Positions 1 to 11,487 of a stretch of 64,000 nucleotides of DNA are shown here, in pieces; within the stretch, counting starts at the first letter, position 1, and each line of letters opens with the position of its first letter. The stretch spans positions 49,990,418 to 50,054,417 of the forward strand of contig CM055268.1 of the NCBI GenBank assembly GCA_029237695.1, written 5' to 3'. Origin of the DNA: Conchocele bisecta. Taxonomy: Eukaryota > Mollusca > Bivalvia > Lucinida > Thyasiridae. The notes beneath the pieces are model-generated. The model did no database searches and was not told the origin of the DNA. It worked only from the letters and a program-made list of their open reading frames with translations. Made by a program: the position numbers and the translations under genes.

Positions 1-303
1 ACACAGACAGTTTGTTACTGTTTTTTTAAGTTTGAGGTACTGTCTATACTGTCTATATATAATGTTTTACTGTCCAAAATCTTTTTGTTTTGGCTGTCAC
101 AATTAATTAATTTTCGGACAGCAAACATTTTTTTTATGAATTTGAAATAATTATTGTCCTCCATCTGCTCACAACACTGTTCGAACTGCGCCTGTGGCTA
201 CCACGACCAGAATTCACTGGCCGCAAACACAGTAGCCATCGGCGTCTATTTATTAAATTATTATTTTGTATTTTATTTGAATTCCGCGTGAACGCTGCAT
301 TTT

Positions 304-527
304 GTGTCAATACCATTTACAGAAAATATTGGTGATTTTCTAAACGAATATCGGAGAAATGCGGCTATATATTTTGTCAATTTTCAACACCATTTACGGA
401 AAAAAATTACTGATTTTTAAAAGAAAACATATCGGCACAACTAACTACGGTGATAGAATTTTTGTCAACTTTTCAACACCATTTACGGAAAATATTACTG
501 ATTTTCTAAAATAAAACGATATCGGCG
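304..527. repeat. Three tandem degenerate copies of a ~75-bp repeat
   Basis: Three consecutive stretches begin with GTCAA...CACCATTTACGG, continue AAAATATTACTGATTTTC and end with ATATCGG. They start near 305, 376 and 461. The TTTACGG block also occurs in the dispersed palindromic repeats near 15105-15205, 37975 and 52030, so this is probably a locally duplicated end of that family. Confidence 0.6.
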
Positions 528-1887
528 AAGGTGTACTGAACTACTCTTTATTTTAAATAACCAGCCGTCTAATAGATCTGTGTATAATCGAGAGTATATC
601 GTTAATTGTCATGTTGTCTCCGACAGTGAGGTGTTGCGGCACACATCAAAACGACAAGTCAATTTCAAAACATCGCCTAAGGGTCACAGCTGTGTGTCAT
701 CAGATCAACACCTCGTCACACACAACTACGCATTATCGATTTTTTCCCCACACAAAGCGACGTGTATTTACAACTAGATCTGTGTAATGTGTCGGGTGTT
801 GCCAAAGACCATACATAAATTCGTAATTAGTCACAGATGTAGCCTTAAAATATAATCGATTTACTTAAATTACGTCCGCATGTTGACAGATATTTCAGAG
901 CAGACGTCATCGTAATTTGCCGTTATTTATTTCCAAAATTAACCATATATTCTGTAAATGGCGTTGAAAGTTGACAATAAATTAAGACCAGATCAGTACG
1001 TTAAATCGCTATCGACGACAACTGACGATCCGATGAGAGAGTAATACCGTTTAAGCGTATCCAATGTTAAATATACATCGTTATTTTTTTATGACTTTCG
1101 TAGTTTTTACCGAGAAATTCAAACCGTTTCCAATTATTGGGGAACATAATATCATGATTAGCACATCGTTTCACTAAGCGGGGGCTACTCAGGAAATGGG
1201 ATCACAAGGTCACTATTGTTTACACTGGATTAATGGCGGCCTCCATGAGGTCTCAGGTAAATCTTATTTTTCAATAATACGACTGTGGTTTCTTCCTTTT
1301 AGTGATAACCATGTTCCAGCCGTTAACACTTATTTAGCAACATTGCTTAATATGTAGTTAGTCTGAACATTCTGCAGAGAAATCTGAATTGGACGGAATC
1401 GAGCGTTGTTTAAACTTAGTCCGGTTCATATGCACAGGTCAAAATATGAACTGAAAATGGCGCTTTGTGTGACAGAAATCCGTACGCGGACGAATAAAAA
1501 AAATATTTTGTTATAAATATCACATACAGTGAAACAGCGGTAGCATCTACTGTTTTAATAATATGCATACATATTGTAATTAATGTTTAATAGTGATATA
1601 CTTATGAATAATATACGATACTATGGTTTATACTCCAGCACTATGTTTTTAGGCTGTGTGATTTGCCTCAATATAAACTGGATTAATTAATACTTATATT
1701 CATGCGCTTCATGACAACATCATTACATTTAAAATATACAAATATTACTTAAAGGGGTACCGATATGATACATTTTAATAATATAAATATTGAAAATACA
1801 CATTACAATCGCTTACAACATAAGTTATTGATTGAAAATAGTCACTGCATCCTGACCTAGTTGACCGCATTACCTATTGCGCGGCAA

Positions 1888-1934
1888 CCTCACCAAACCC
1901 GCTGTTTACATAGGTAACCGTGGGTTTGGTGAGG
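1888..1934. repeat. Short hairpin, 13-bp arms
   Basis: CCTCACCAAACCC at 1888-1900 is exactly reverse-complementary to GGGTTTGGTGAGG at 1922-1934, with a 21-bp loop. No function is evident. It may be a decayed MITE centre. Confidence 0.6.
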
Positions 1935-2466
1935 TAGGCTCGCTAATACAATGTTTGCGTAATGATTATGTTACTGCTGTAACAACGCCGTTGCATATAA
2001 ATAAATATCCCAGATACTGGATTATTAATACCAATATGTTAAACACATTGGGACTATGTTAGGTTCACATCTGTGGCTGTTGTCAACACATAATTGTTTC
2101 TTTAAATATTTAATAGACTTCGTGCACAATGGCGGCCATATTGGATTTATACACATCATATCATAATACAATGGATGGATAAACATTTAGTCCGCTATGA
2201 CGTATTAAATTCCTGAAGTTGATCGGTATTTGTGCTGCTAAAACTGCTCCCACAATACTTTTTCATTGGCGGCCATCTTGTTTATGCAAATTACTAGGCT
2301 TAAGCTACTACTTCTGAAGATCTATCGTGCAGAAATATATAGAGTATATGTGTCCGATCACTTTAGTAAAAAACATAGTTTGTGTTGCTACGCGCAGGGC
2401 CTAAATGCTTCAACAGCTTTATTACAAGATATGGTCAGTATTGCACACTTCTATATACTCGCCATA

Positions 2467-2502
2467 TTAAAGGTAAATGTCCACTCAGTAGGCACAAACT
2501 TA
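2467..2502 (+). mobile_element. Left-end fragment of TTAA-flanked MITE family
   Basis: TTAA at 2467-2470 is followed by AGGTAAATGTCCACTCAG and TAGGCACAAA, matching the left terminus of the better-preserved copies at 30963, 32699 and 38857. The element stops after ~32 bp, where a perfect inverted repeat begins. Confidence 0.7.
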
Positions 2503-2615
2503 GGGGATAACCATGCTTTGTTTTTCGATTTGGAGCGGTATGTGGGAGGTTCTATGGTCTGTGAATCAGGTTTACGGCGACGCTCCAAATCGAAAAACAA
2601 AGCATGGTTATCCCC
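2503..2615. repeat. Perfect 35-bp inverted repeat with 43-bp loop
   Basis: The arms at 2503-2537 and 2581-2615 are exact reverse complements over 35 bp (GGGGATAACCATGC... against ...GCATGGTTATCCCC). The lack of any mismatch in a region of decayed repeats suggests a young insertion or recent gene conversion. Any reading frame through it is a by-product of the palindrome. Confidence 0.9.
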
Positions 2616-3461
2616 ATTCTAATGCACCTAGTGTGCTCCCCGCTTTCTGCAACGTCGTAGCATATGACGAATAGTGATATTTTTCATTACGTCAGAAGGT
2701 TGTTGTCGTCATAACCGCCTCACACCAAATTAATTTGAAGAAATGTAACTCCGCCGAAGAATATTCCCATTTCAAATAGAGATTAACGGGACTTTTTCTA
2801 AGACATCTATACATTTATTCAACTGTAATGTTATTTTAACAATTGTATTGCTTTTATATGTGTAGTTGCAACAGTTATTTCCTTTTATTCATTTAAAGAA
2901 ATGCCAACATTTCTGCATTGGGTTCGTGTATTTTTACAAAGGAAATGTCAACAACTTGTGTCGTCAACAGGCCTAGGATTTCCCTGGATTTACGCCTAAT
3001 TCAGGTGATTACCCATCTGCAATACAGTTTGTGTATAGTCATGTATGTGCACATTGAAATTCGTAAAGTTATAGGCTGGTACTGGCATATTGAGTTTGCA
3101 TTTGAGCACTTTGCTAAATTCTTCTGTATTTTGGGCGGGTGGGGTAATATTTTTGGGAATTTTTTGGCCACCACACTGAAGTCACATTTGTCAGTCGTTG
3201 GTAGATTCTCTTTTTCGCTTGGGTTGTACAGGTCAATATTGCAGAATGGATAACCGAAAATGTACCGAAATTAATTTGAAAACTTGCATTCCCCGCCGCT
3301 GGCCATTGTTTACAAAAACGCGTAGAATTACATAAATCTATCAAGTTGTAAAACACAGACTGGTAAAACGAAGGTTGTATAGGCTGTGATTTTTCATATT
3401 TCATAGGCTGTGATTACAATTGACCAATCAGATGAGTGCCTTCTATTTTCGATGCATTAGA
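2616..3461. other. Non-coding, no recognised feature
   Basis: Short reading frames occur on both strands (for example around 2918-3253 and 3114-3404) but overlap each other, lack domains and have no splice context. I see nothing else that can be supported. Confidence 0.5.
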
Positions 3462-3938
3462 ATGTTCTTTATAGGAATTAAATAAGTGTATAATTGTGAC
3501 ACTATTCCAACCGTTCTAAATATTACGAGTGCCCGCTATACAGATATAATCATTTAGCAATATTCATTTTACCGATAATAGTGACTCGCGGTGGTATCAG
3601 GCTATTTTCAAATGCAAATGAGGCATGATAGTTTTTAATTAGTTGTATTAATTAAATGCGTCACCTGAACAAAATAATATTTTGGACAAGTTATAAAGTA
3701 TGATCATAGCACATCAAAAAGTATATACGGAGAATAAATAGTAATGTCCGTTAACATTTTAAGGAAGCACGGTTATCGCCCCTGATATCAGTGTGGAAAT
3801 TTGCGTCTGATATAAAATGTACAATAATGCCAATCAATACGTGGGCTAATGGTGAATGAATGTTTATTTTGCCACACAATGTCTCGGATGATGTGGCTGA
3901 TAAAGAACATGTTGTGCGTACTGTACCGGCATGTACCG
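3462..3938 (+). mobile_element. TTAA-flanked MITE, left-truncated copy
   Basis: The internal sequence (TTCTTTATAGGAATTAAATAAG, CGAGTGCCCGCTATACA, CAAATGAGGCATGATA, GATATCAGTGTGGAAATTTG) matches the copies at 30963-31462 and 32699-33128. The right terminus, ending ATGTACCG, is followed by TTAA at 3939-3942. The left terminal repeat is missing. Confidence 0.75.
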
Positions 3939-4590
3939 TTAACACTGTAATACTTTAACACACGATGTACATGCATGGTCAACTCAAGTATAAAATAACC
4001 GAATTTAAAAATGCAAGAAGTGAATGTTATCAGTGACGTAGTTGGTGACATATTGTCTAGTCAAAGCAAAGCACGTGGCTAATACGTGTGAGCACATCAT
4101 TGGGAAATATGAAACTCCATATTTGGCAAAACTTGCGTTACCGTACTAACTATTTTTGTTGATAATATAATTGTTTTAATTTCTCAGATCACTCACAGGG
4201 GCAAATATATTCAGGAAACCAATACAAAAGTAATAGTGAAGTTATATGATGACGAAGAAACTTGTGCAAACAAAGTGTTTCCGCAAAAAAAGGTCAAACG
4301 GTCAAGGGCATAGTCAAGGTCATAGTAATGACAGCATCCGTGTGTTCCCAAGGTTCATATGTATCATGTGCCCAAATATTGAAGCAAACCGTCAAGTAGT
4401 GTTAAAATTATATCATGATGAAGAAGCTTGTCCAGACCTTTTGTCATTTGTTGACGCGGACGACGATGACGACGACGGCGGCGGCTAAAGCAGGCGCGAC
4501 AAAAACTAATAGTGTGATAACTCATTTTTTTGCCGTAATTGGCTGGTGAACAATTGTCCCAGTGTCTCGCTTGAATTTAAAGGCACACCA
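3939..4590. other. Non-coding, no recognised feature
   Basis: AT-rich sequence. An 80-codon frame at 4246-4488 ends in an aspartate run followed by glycines (GACGATGACGAC simple repeat) and is probably not a gene. No other structure is recognised. Confidence 0.45.
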
Positions 4591-4895
4591 GTAGCCGATT
4601 TCATCAAAATTGCAAAGCATACTTATCTAACAAAATATAGTTTGAGGGAGCAATCATTTATTTTTCCCGAAATGCATTATTTCATATAGAACTAATGACT
4701 GCATATATTTGATGATTACAAGTATGCATACTTATTATACTGAATGTATTACATTATCACAGCCAAAATGGCTGTGATAATGTAATAAATTCAGTATAAT
4801 AACAATTAATAAATGTATTCTTAAATTGAAAATGTCTACCTCAAAGTATACTTTATTAGAAAAGTATACTTTGCAATGTTGGTGAAATAGGCTAC
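4591..4895. mobile_element. Palindromic MITE, GTAGCCGATTTCA family, copy 1
   Basis: The ends are GTAGCCGATTTCATC and GGTGAAATAGGCTAC. Inside them lie inverted AAAGTATACTT blocks and a central hairpin ATTACATTATCACAGCCA/TGGCTGTGATAATGTAAT. Nearly the whole ~305 bp is self-complementary. Related copies are at 39736-39975 (truncated), 40472-40775 and 41371-41679. It has no coding capacity, and I could not define a target-site duplication. Confidence 0.85.
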
Positions 4896-4989
4896 AGGTA
4901 AACGTAATCGATTATGTCTTTGACCGAGACAACGTTCAGATGGCACATCTGTTAAACATGGCAAATAAGGGAGATAATCTGAAAGAGTA

Positions 4990-5172
4990 TGGATTCAACG
5001 TCCCGTCAAGAGCTAAGGCCATTTAGGGACGGGACGTCGGTATCATCCGAATGACGAGTGGGATGGACAAACACTGAAAGTATGTTGGTGCCTAAGACGA
5101 GGTTCGAAGTTCGAACCCACAACCTCCGGATTGGAAGTCCGGTGTTCTTACCCCTAGACCACAAGCCACCAC
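4990..5172 (-). mobile_element. tRNA-derived SINE
   Basis: Read on the minus strand, the 5' end carries a tRNA-like head. TGGTCTAGGGGTAAG is an A box, the anticodon-arm-like stem CCGGA/TCCGG has a CTTCCAA loop, and GGTTCGAAC is a B box. The 3' side has no acceptor stem, so this is not a functional tRNA gene. The tail (TAGCTCTTGACGGGACGTTG) is the same block seen in the SINE at 42030-42230. Pol III transcription would be expected for the family. The loop would place TCC at the anticodon (tRNA-Gly-like), which is inference. Confidence 0.75.
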
Positions 5173-5228
5173 GATCGGGCGGCACATCTCTATTAAATAT
5201 TGGCGAGGGAAATATAAACATGTTTATG

Positions 5229-6060
5229 AATGTGGAAAGATATAAATTCGAGCTATTGCCTAGTTCGAGGTATGAATTTCGGGACAATTTTGAATGTGGA
5301 AGGAAATGAATATTAGCTATTGTCCATTTCGAATTATGAAGTCTCGAATGTCAGAAAAACCGGCTTGTACTGCTGGCTGCTTGCCGTTGCGGGTGAAAAC
5401 ACCACTAATTCAATGGGAGATTACTACCCATTGCATGTACGAAAAAAACTAACGAACAATTCCAGAATTAGCATATACGGTATCCAGTATATCTGAAATG
5501 AAAAGGAAACTAATCGTAGCTGTACTAATGTTCGAGCTACGAATTCTCGAAATTGACAGAAAAATCGCTTCCGTTCAGGTAGCGAACGATTACTGCATTT
5601 TCGGGTGAACGGCACTACTTCAAACGACGATTACTATACACATTTGCTGCACGGAAACGAACGAACAATTCCACAATTAGCGTCTACGGATTCTAAAGTT
5701 TCGGAATTTGGAAAGAAATTAATTATAGTTATTACCCAGTTCCAGGTATGAAGTCTTGAATTCCGGGGGAAATCGGCTTGTATTAGCGGGTGAAAATGCC
5801 CCTGATTGAAATGGAGATTACGAAACATTGGCTTAACGGAAGCGAACGAACAATTCCGGAATTATCATCTACCGACTCCAAAGTTTTAGAATGTGGAAGG
5901 AAATGGATTCTAGCTAACACCCAGTTCGAGTTATGAAGTATCGAATTTCGATGAAAAATCGGCTTGTACTGCTTGCTGTTGCGGGTGAAAACGCCACTAA
6001 TTCAATGGGACATTACTACCCATTGGCTGTACGGATTCCAAAGTTTCTGAATGTGGAATT
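5229..6060. repeat. Diverged ~160-215-bp tandem repeat, 4-5 units
   Basis: Units start with GAATGTGGAAGGAAAT-like sequence near 5229 (short), 5291, 5488, 5703 and 5888, with a partial unit at 6047. Each contains a TTCGAGNTATGAAGT block, an ATCGGCTTGTACTGC block, GCGGGTGAAAAC and CGAACAATTCC. The units are diverged by many substitutions and indels, so the array is old. It has no coding potential. Confidence 0.75.
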
Positions 6061-6162
6061 TCAAATGTCTTGCCACCTGCAGTTGCTGTATACCGGCACG
6101 CAGCATTCTGATGGCCTCTGAGCGTTCGACTTCATGAAGCCGTGGTATGGCGTAACGCGCTT

Positions 6163-6264
6163 ACAGTGGGGGCAGCGTGTAAGTACACACACGAACGAAC
6201 ACGACAGGTTGGAACCAACCTCTCGTGTTCGTTCGTGTGTGCACTTACACGCTGACCCCACTGT
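6163..6264. repeat. Near-perfect ~40-bp-arm palindrome
   Basis: ACAGTGGGGGCAGCGTGTAAG...CGAACGAACACGA on the left is mirrored by TCGTGTTCGTTCG...CTTACACGCTGACCCCACTGT on the right. A short central AGGTTGG/CCAACCT stem means there is almost no loop. It is a cruciform-prone MITE-like structure without coding potential. Confidence 0.85.
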
Positions 6265-6576
6265 ACTTTACCGTGTACTGTTTTTCATACATGTAGGGTT
6301 GCACACTCTAATCTAACAATGTTTTCCGACGTATGTTATGGCACAATACGAACTGACGGTTGAATTATCATAATTACGCAAATCGTGATTATCAGCCTTG
6401 TCCGTGAGCGAAATTAAACCGTCTTGGCCTGTTGGACAGTAGACCGTTAGCTCATTGCAGACATGTATACATACTCCACGCTCATTGGCAGTCGTTGACC
6501 TTTTATGGAAAATGGTCATGTATACTTTCTTTTTCATGTGAGTGTACGAGATATCATGCCACCCTTATTCTCTTAT

Positions 6577-7390
6577 TCCAGGGCGTCAGCGCGGGGTGGT
6601 ATTGGGTATAGTTTTCAAGGTTAGATAATACTAAAGGGCGCAAAATCACAAAAGAAGTCCGGTATAAAAAATAGTGTGGGTTTTTTCAGGTCACATACAC
6701 AGTTTGCTTGCAAATCTTGATCCATTACTACCCAGTTTCACTTGAGGAACATTTTGGTGTGCTATTAACACCAGTTTTCAGCATATATGTTGCATTTAAA
6801 AGAAAACACTGAACATGTTGGTCACGTAATGTAAACATTGTTTCCGTGGCCAAAAAATGTAAACAATATTGGGAGACATGACGAGGTTGGATTTTTCATT
6901 CTAATGAGTGAGTGAACGTATTGTTTAATAATTCATGCAGAACCAGTATATACTGGCTGCATGTCATGTACAAGAAGGTCACACAACATACATACGCATA
7001 CTGAAAGCAGGAGAGACTGGCCTTACTGGATGGGATTCTGTTAAATGATATAGTAAAACTATTTGCTGTGTTCTAATCTCAACTAGAAATAACCACGCCT
7101 CGGATAAACCTCTTTGGATATGGTACTGCCACTGCGCAAAGCAGATTTTATCAGTCAGGCTTATGTAATTGACCATCATGTATCTATTCAGGTAGTGGCG
7201 AGTGAATCGCTGCAATGCTCGCAATTCGTGTCTAGATACTTGATATAACCGATACATATGTAGGTATAACTATCGTTAAGTCTAGCACTAGTTACTTCCC
7301 GAGGAGCGAATATCTCAAAATGAAAGTACTGAAAGAGTTGACGACAAGTGATACTATTCGAGAGCAGCCTGTGACACTTTGAGTGACACA
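6577..7390. repeat. Dispersed repeat shared with 30497-30720 and 47975-48195
   Basis: The block at about 6640-6910 (TTTTCAGCATATNTGTTGCATTTAAAAG, GAACATGTTGGTCACGT, ATGACGAGGTTGGATTTTTC) recurs in inverse orientation at 47975-48195. The blocks at 6577-6615 and 7075-7255 (ACCACGCCTCGGATAAACCTC, CCACTGCGCAAAGC) recur at 30497-30720. These are old interspersed repeats of unknown class. Confidence 0.6.
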
Positions 7391-7976
7391 TACACCGCCA
7401 GGACGGACGTGTTCTGTCTGTAATGCAGGGCGACGTAAATATGCCTCCCTGCGTTACATACAGAGCATTCCGGTTAGTGTTCTTGGTACGAACGAAACAT
7501 TTTGTTCATCTGCATTTATTTATCTTCGTTTTCAAGCTGAAAACTTAATTACATATTATTTACTGTGTGTAGACAGTACATGTGTCGGCACAATCACAAA
7601 GTACATGTATATGAATTAAATATTCATTTGAATTGTGAAACATGTAAACACATTCTATAAGATGGAACAGAATAGATACGGAATATTTTAGACATCATCT
7701 GAAACACAGTACCTTTATTATAATTTCGAACTTTAAAAACGCAACACCTGCACACAAACGTAAATAACTATTGGATGATCAATTGTATTTCATTCGGGTC
7801 ATGCACAATATCCTGTTGCCGTTGGTCCGTTCTTGAGAGATATGTTGTGCTTCCTGTCATTGCAAACATCCGACTCATGTGAGAAAGTGTTGAACTATAT
7901 TCGTGAATCCTACTCGTAGCGCCACGTTGGCCAATTCCGGATTGTAATATGCCAAAACTCATTATCAAGTTGTCAC
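7391..7976. other. Non-coding, no recognised feature
   Basis: Reading frames at 7383-7619 and 7768-7968 are short, without conserved motifs or splice signals. Nothing else can be supported. Confidence 0.45.
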
Positions 7977-7981
7977 GGTAT

Positions 7982-8416
7982 CAAGGTGCATGATCACGTG
8001 GTTACAACAACAACAACAATGGCTGAAATTGTTGAAAGCGCGCCCACTACAAAGTAAGTATTATTTGATATGTTCGTTAATAGGCAACGGATGTTGATGA
8101 AATATGGTGCAGCATACGCGTCTTCATGAGTTGCATTTGGTGGTCCCGGGAGTTCGGCACATACTTATTTCATTTTGGTAAAAATCGATTTCCGTGTCAG
8201 TAGCCACGGACATCGATTATTCGCAAAAACGACAGAAGTTTGGGTTAAAGTACCGCGACCACCAAAATGCAGCTTAACAAGACGCGTTTGATGCGCCATA
8301 TTTCATCAAAATCCGTTACATAATAAGGACAAAATAAAGGAATACGTACTTTGAATCGGCTTCCGGAAGTTTCAGGACTTGTTGTTGTTGTTGTAACCAC
8401 GTGATCGTACACCTTG
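7982..8416. mobile_element. MITE with CAAGGTGCATGATCACGTGG ends, copy 1
   Basis: A 435-bp element with terminal inverted repeats CAAGGTGCATGATCACGTGG and TTACAACAACAACAA on the left and their complement on the right (ends CACCTTG). It is flanked by an exact 5-bp duplication GGTAT (7977-7981 and 8417-8421). Inner palindromic blocks (ATTTCATCAAAATCCGTTAC, ACGCGTTTGATGCG, CGATTTCCGTGTC) make most of it self-complementary. It has no open frame. Two further copies at 38271 and 42569 also have exact but different 5-bp duplications. A 5-bp duplication and CAC-like heptamer ends recall Transib elements, but this assignment is tentative. Confidence 0.9.
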
Positions 8417-8778
8417 GGTATTACGCACTAATGACAAGAGCATTGCATGCGATCACAATGATTACACATCCGCACAAAGCAAAGCCCAAAAATGAAAAAC
8501 ACGTACACAAACGGTCAAGAACTTAGTCGTACACGTAGTACTATTTTAGTGTACAGGAGGATCGGACAATCCGGTTCAGCGTTCACACCATGCACAACAA
8601 GAAATCATTAACACTGATTGATCCCGTCAACACAGTGCGTATGTGCCGTGAAACACGGTGCCGTGAAATATTTTTGATATCCTGTCAATACGACCTAATC
8701 ACCACGTATGAATATATGCGGTGACTGGGGTTACATTTTTGCATTTTGAAGCCATTTGTAGGTGTTGACGGGATAAAT
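8417..8778. other. Non-coding spacer
   Basis: AT-rich sequence between two MITEs. A block GGTTCAGCGTTCACACCATG near 8572-8592 is shared weakly with 30320-30345. No gene is seen. Confidence 0.4.
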
Positions 8779-8918
8779 AGAATAGTAGGTTAGTGCTGTG
8801 AATGGGACAAATATCTCGCGCGGCACGGAAACGGGATATGCTCGGTAGAGCCTCGCCCATCCCTTTTCCTAAGCATTGCCAGATAGTTTTCCCATTCACG
8901 GCACTAACCTATTATTCT
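8779..8918. mobile_element. Small MITE, 28-bp inverted termini
   Basis: AGAATAGTAGGTTAGTGCTG and TGAATGGG at the left are complementary, with two or three mismatches, to CCCATTCACGGCACTAACC and TATTATTCT at the right. The internal ~80 bp is not palindromic. The ~140-bp length and lack of coding capacity fit a MITE. The superfamily is unknown. Confidence 0.75.
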
Positions 8919-8929
8919 CTATATATGTA

Positions 8930-9390
8930 TTCCTCAAACACTTTAATGACTTAGGTCATATGAATATAACATGCCTGAATATTCACTTTCTATTTATATC
9001 CTATAAAGTACATTGAGATGCAATCTCCGCCATCGTTGTATGTACACGCCTTTAGAGAGTTTGACACATACAGCAAACACTATGGGTGCGTACATCACAT
9101 ACATATACGACAACAGCGTGTTATAAATATCAGACTTTTTATATAAGTGAGTCGAAGACAAACCGTATGTCTTTGTTCGTTTGTATTTATGTGTATGTCA
9201 TATATACTATTTATGTAGGTGTCAAACACCATAAAAGGTAAAACTGTCCGATGGCTGTTACACATTAACCTAACAAGCGAATGTTCACACAAATGTTATA
9301 CATATATCACACTTAGGAACCAATTATATTTGAATCGAATGATGATCAGGTGTCGCACGGTTCCTTAACCCAAACAAAAATCTAACACAA
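8930..9390. repeat. Diverged copy of the 48.4/52.3-kb duplicated sequence
   Basis: Blocks such as CCGCCATCNTTGTATGTACA, TTTGACACATACAGCAAAC and GATGATCAGGT with a flanking CTATCACACTTA motif occur in the same order at 48420-51230 and 52370-53000. It is the oldest and shortest of three related copies. No coding potential. Confidence 0.5.
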
Positions 9391-10012
9391 ACTTCCAAAT
9401 CATTGGACCCCGACTTTGGGCTCAGAGGCCGCATGAATGTGCCAAAGAATGATATTATGGATTATGACTAATACGCATATTAGACTTACTGTTACAGAGA
9501 TAGTATGTACCCGAAACTTTAACGCAAAAACAATGGGCACTGGGGCTGTACGAGTGGGTCTCATAATTAAACTATTGATGAAGCTAATATGTGACTGTGA
9601 CTGGAGAAATGGGGCTTATAGGATTTGTGGCCAGTGAAGATCCTGCTAAAATCGTACACTCATGTGGCCCGTGAACGGTCACAATTGCACAACGTTTGTC
9701 TCCCATAGACTTGTAATGCACATGCTCTAACTCCAGTCTGCACACTATGAAAACATCTCAAAGCACCATTTGGACTCATAATCACTCACACCACGTCTAC
9801 TACAAACCCTACACTTGGGCCGTTTTGTGACGCCTACGCCACCTGTAGAGCACGAGTACCGTGTCACATGGGGGGCGTGGAGACAGACACTTCTGAGCAC
9901 GAGCGTCACGAAACTCTGGCACACAAGAAACGACGAAGCCGGTCGGACTAGACTACTGAAATGGACGGACCCCTAATAAGAAATAACAGGGGGGGAGGGG
10001 GGGTACTTCCGA
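9391..10012. other. Non-coding, decayed GACCAGTG-type repeat and G-run
   Basis: The GTGACTGGAGAAATGGGGC...GTGGCCAGTG block at about 9595-9640 matches the ends of the palindromic family better seen at 40782-40966 and 42251-42496. A G-rich run lies at 9989-10002. No gene is seen. Confidence 0.5.
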
Positions 10013-10137
10013 AATACCAAAGTTAGCAACATTATTTCTGTAGTTTGTCTGAAATTCGGCAGAGAATTCCAAATCCAAAAACCGTAGACTTGAATGTTCA
10101 GACAAACTACAGAAGTAATGTTGCTAAATTTGGTATT
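10013..10137. repeat. 40-bp-arm inverted repeat 3' of the Harbinger relic
   Basis: AATACCAAAGTTAGCAACAT...GTTTGTCTGA is mirrored by TCAGACAAAC...ATGTTGCTAAATTTGGTATT, with a ~45-bp loop. It lies about 370 bp beyond the end of the transposase frame. It could be an independent MITE or the terminus of that transposon. No matching partner was found on the other side of the transposase. Confidence 0.75.
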
Positions 10138-10506
10138 GTTGGACTGGTAGAAATATTTTTTTTATGATTTTAGAAAAACCAGTAAAATTGGTTGCTGATA
10201 TCTCTCATTGAAGTCTGTATGAATTTGTGAACATGGATAGATCCATTCTTGTTATCAAAAGACATATTTTCTTATGTCCCTGTAATCGAAAATATGTGAT
10301 AATGCATTTGTATCGTCTCAATGAGACGGTTCAAATGGTCGTCAGGACATATATTTATGGCGGGGATTATAAAAGTTTACCCAATTTAAATCTGGTATGA
10401 AATGAGTTCAATATTTGTGTCATTTTCAAAGAAATACACGAATTTGTCCCGGTCGAAAGTCATAATGTAACTTGAGACAGTATGTGTCGATGAGAAATGA
10501 GGCGCA

Positions 10507-11487
10507 TTATTGCAGCAACCTATGTGCAATGTTAAGTCTTTTCCTTGCTGCAACTTCTTGGTCCTGTTCCCCAAAGTTCTGAACATTTGGAAGCACATTA
10601 TAAGGGACTTCGTCTTCAGCTAGAATATCTTGAAAGTCATCTTTATTCATGACGCATATGTTGTGCAAAGCACAACCTGTCAGTATTGTCTGAACAATTG
10701 TTCTAATATCCCTTTGATATATATGTTGCAGTCTGGTGAATCTACCTTTCAGTAGTCCAAAAGCACGTTCCACCTTACACCGCATACTGGAGTGAACCTT
10801 GTTATACTGTTTCTGGGCATATGTTAGGTGGCCGTTATCTCTGAATAGTGTCAGAAGCCAAGGTAAATTGGGGTACCCAGAATCACCTAAGATGTGGCTA
10901 TTGCCACAGATAGTTTTTCCATTATGGAATAAAGGCGAGTTCCTCAGAATCCCAGCATAATGTACCTTTCCTGGGTAACCAGCAAACACATGTGTAAAGC
11001 GCATATCTTCTCTGACTACCGCCTGTAACACTACAGAATAGTAATTCTTTCGATTGCAATAATATATGCCTCTCACTAGCGGTTTGTGAATTTTAATATG
11101 GGTTCCATCCACCATGCCCACTACACATGGAAAGCGTTTCAACTCCTCGTACATGTCCGGTATTTCTTCGAACTAGTAATCATCAGGCCAGGTAATCCAA
11201 TGGTTTCTGTATATAACCCCCTGTGGACTGCCGGTATAATATTACAGATATATTCTCTGTTAAAACACATTTCACAAATATACTCCTTCAAAGTCAGGAC
11301 ACTTACTCTACTAACTCTAAAGAATGTATTGAACTCATCCGATGTAAATGCTGACGCAACATGCTGAACATATTCAATTTGACGATGACGATAAGCAGGG
11401 AACATCTTCCTGCAACAGAGAACAATGGATGCCCAGTGATGTTTGAGGAACAAATCTGGAATATCTGCAACTGGGTCATCTTGAGGG
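10507..11487 (-). pseudogene. PIF/Harbinger (HARBI1-like) transposase relic
   Basis: Cut-and-paste DDE transposase of the PIF/Harbinger superfamily. The catalytic part (frame from 11154 to 10507) keeps all three expected acidic positions: GMVDGTH for the first D, LGDSGYP for the second and VERAFGLLKGRF for the E. Also present is the RFTRL...TILTGCALHNIC region typical of DDE_Tnp_4 proteins. The N-terminal part (11487 to 11139, with VADIPDLFLKHHW, HVASAFTSDEFNTFF and VSVLTLKEYI) is in another frame. The two are separated by a frameshift near 11170 and an in-frame stop just upstream of the catalytic frame. A small MITE at 11485-11696 abuts the 5' end. No Myb-like companion gene was seen. Inactive as it stands. 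Confidence 0.9.

Larger units (their letters stand above)
1..2466. other. AT-rich non-coding stretch
   Basis: No open frame here looks like a gene: all are short, biased to lysine, asparagine and tyrosine, and without recognisable domains. Scattered fragments of a dispersed repeat (motif CCGTAAATGRCGTYGAAAGTTGAC) are visible, for example near 945-985. No splice-site pairs joining plausible exons were found. Confidence 0.6.

Noticed and set aside
5085..5172. Functional tRNA-Gly gene
   Set aside because: A and B boxes are present, but there is no acceptor-stem pairing and the sequence continues into a SINE body, so it is a tRNA-derived SINE.
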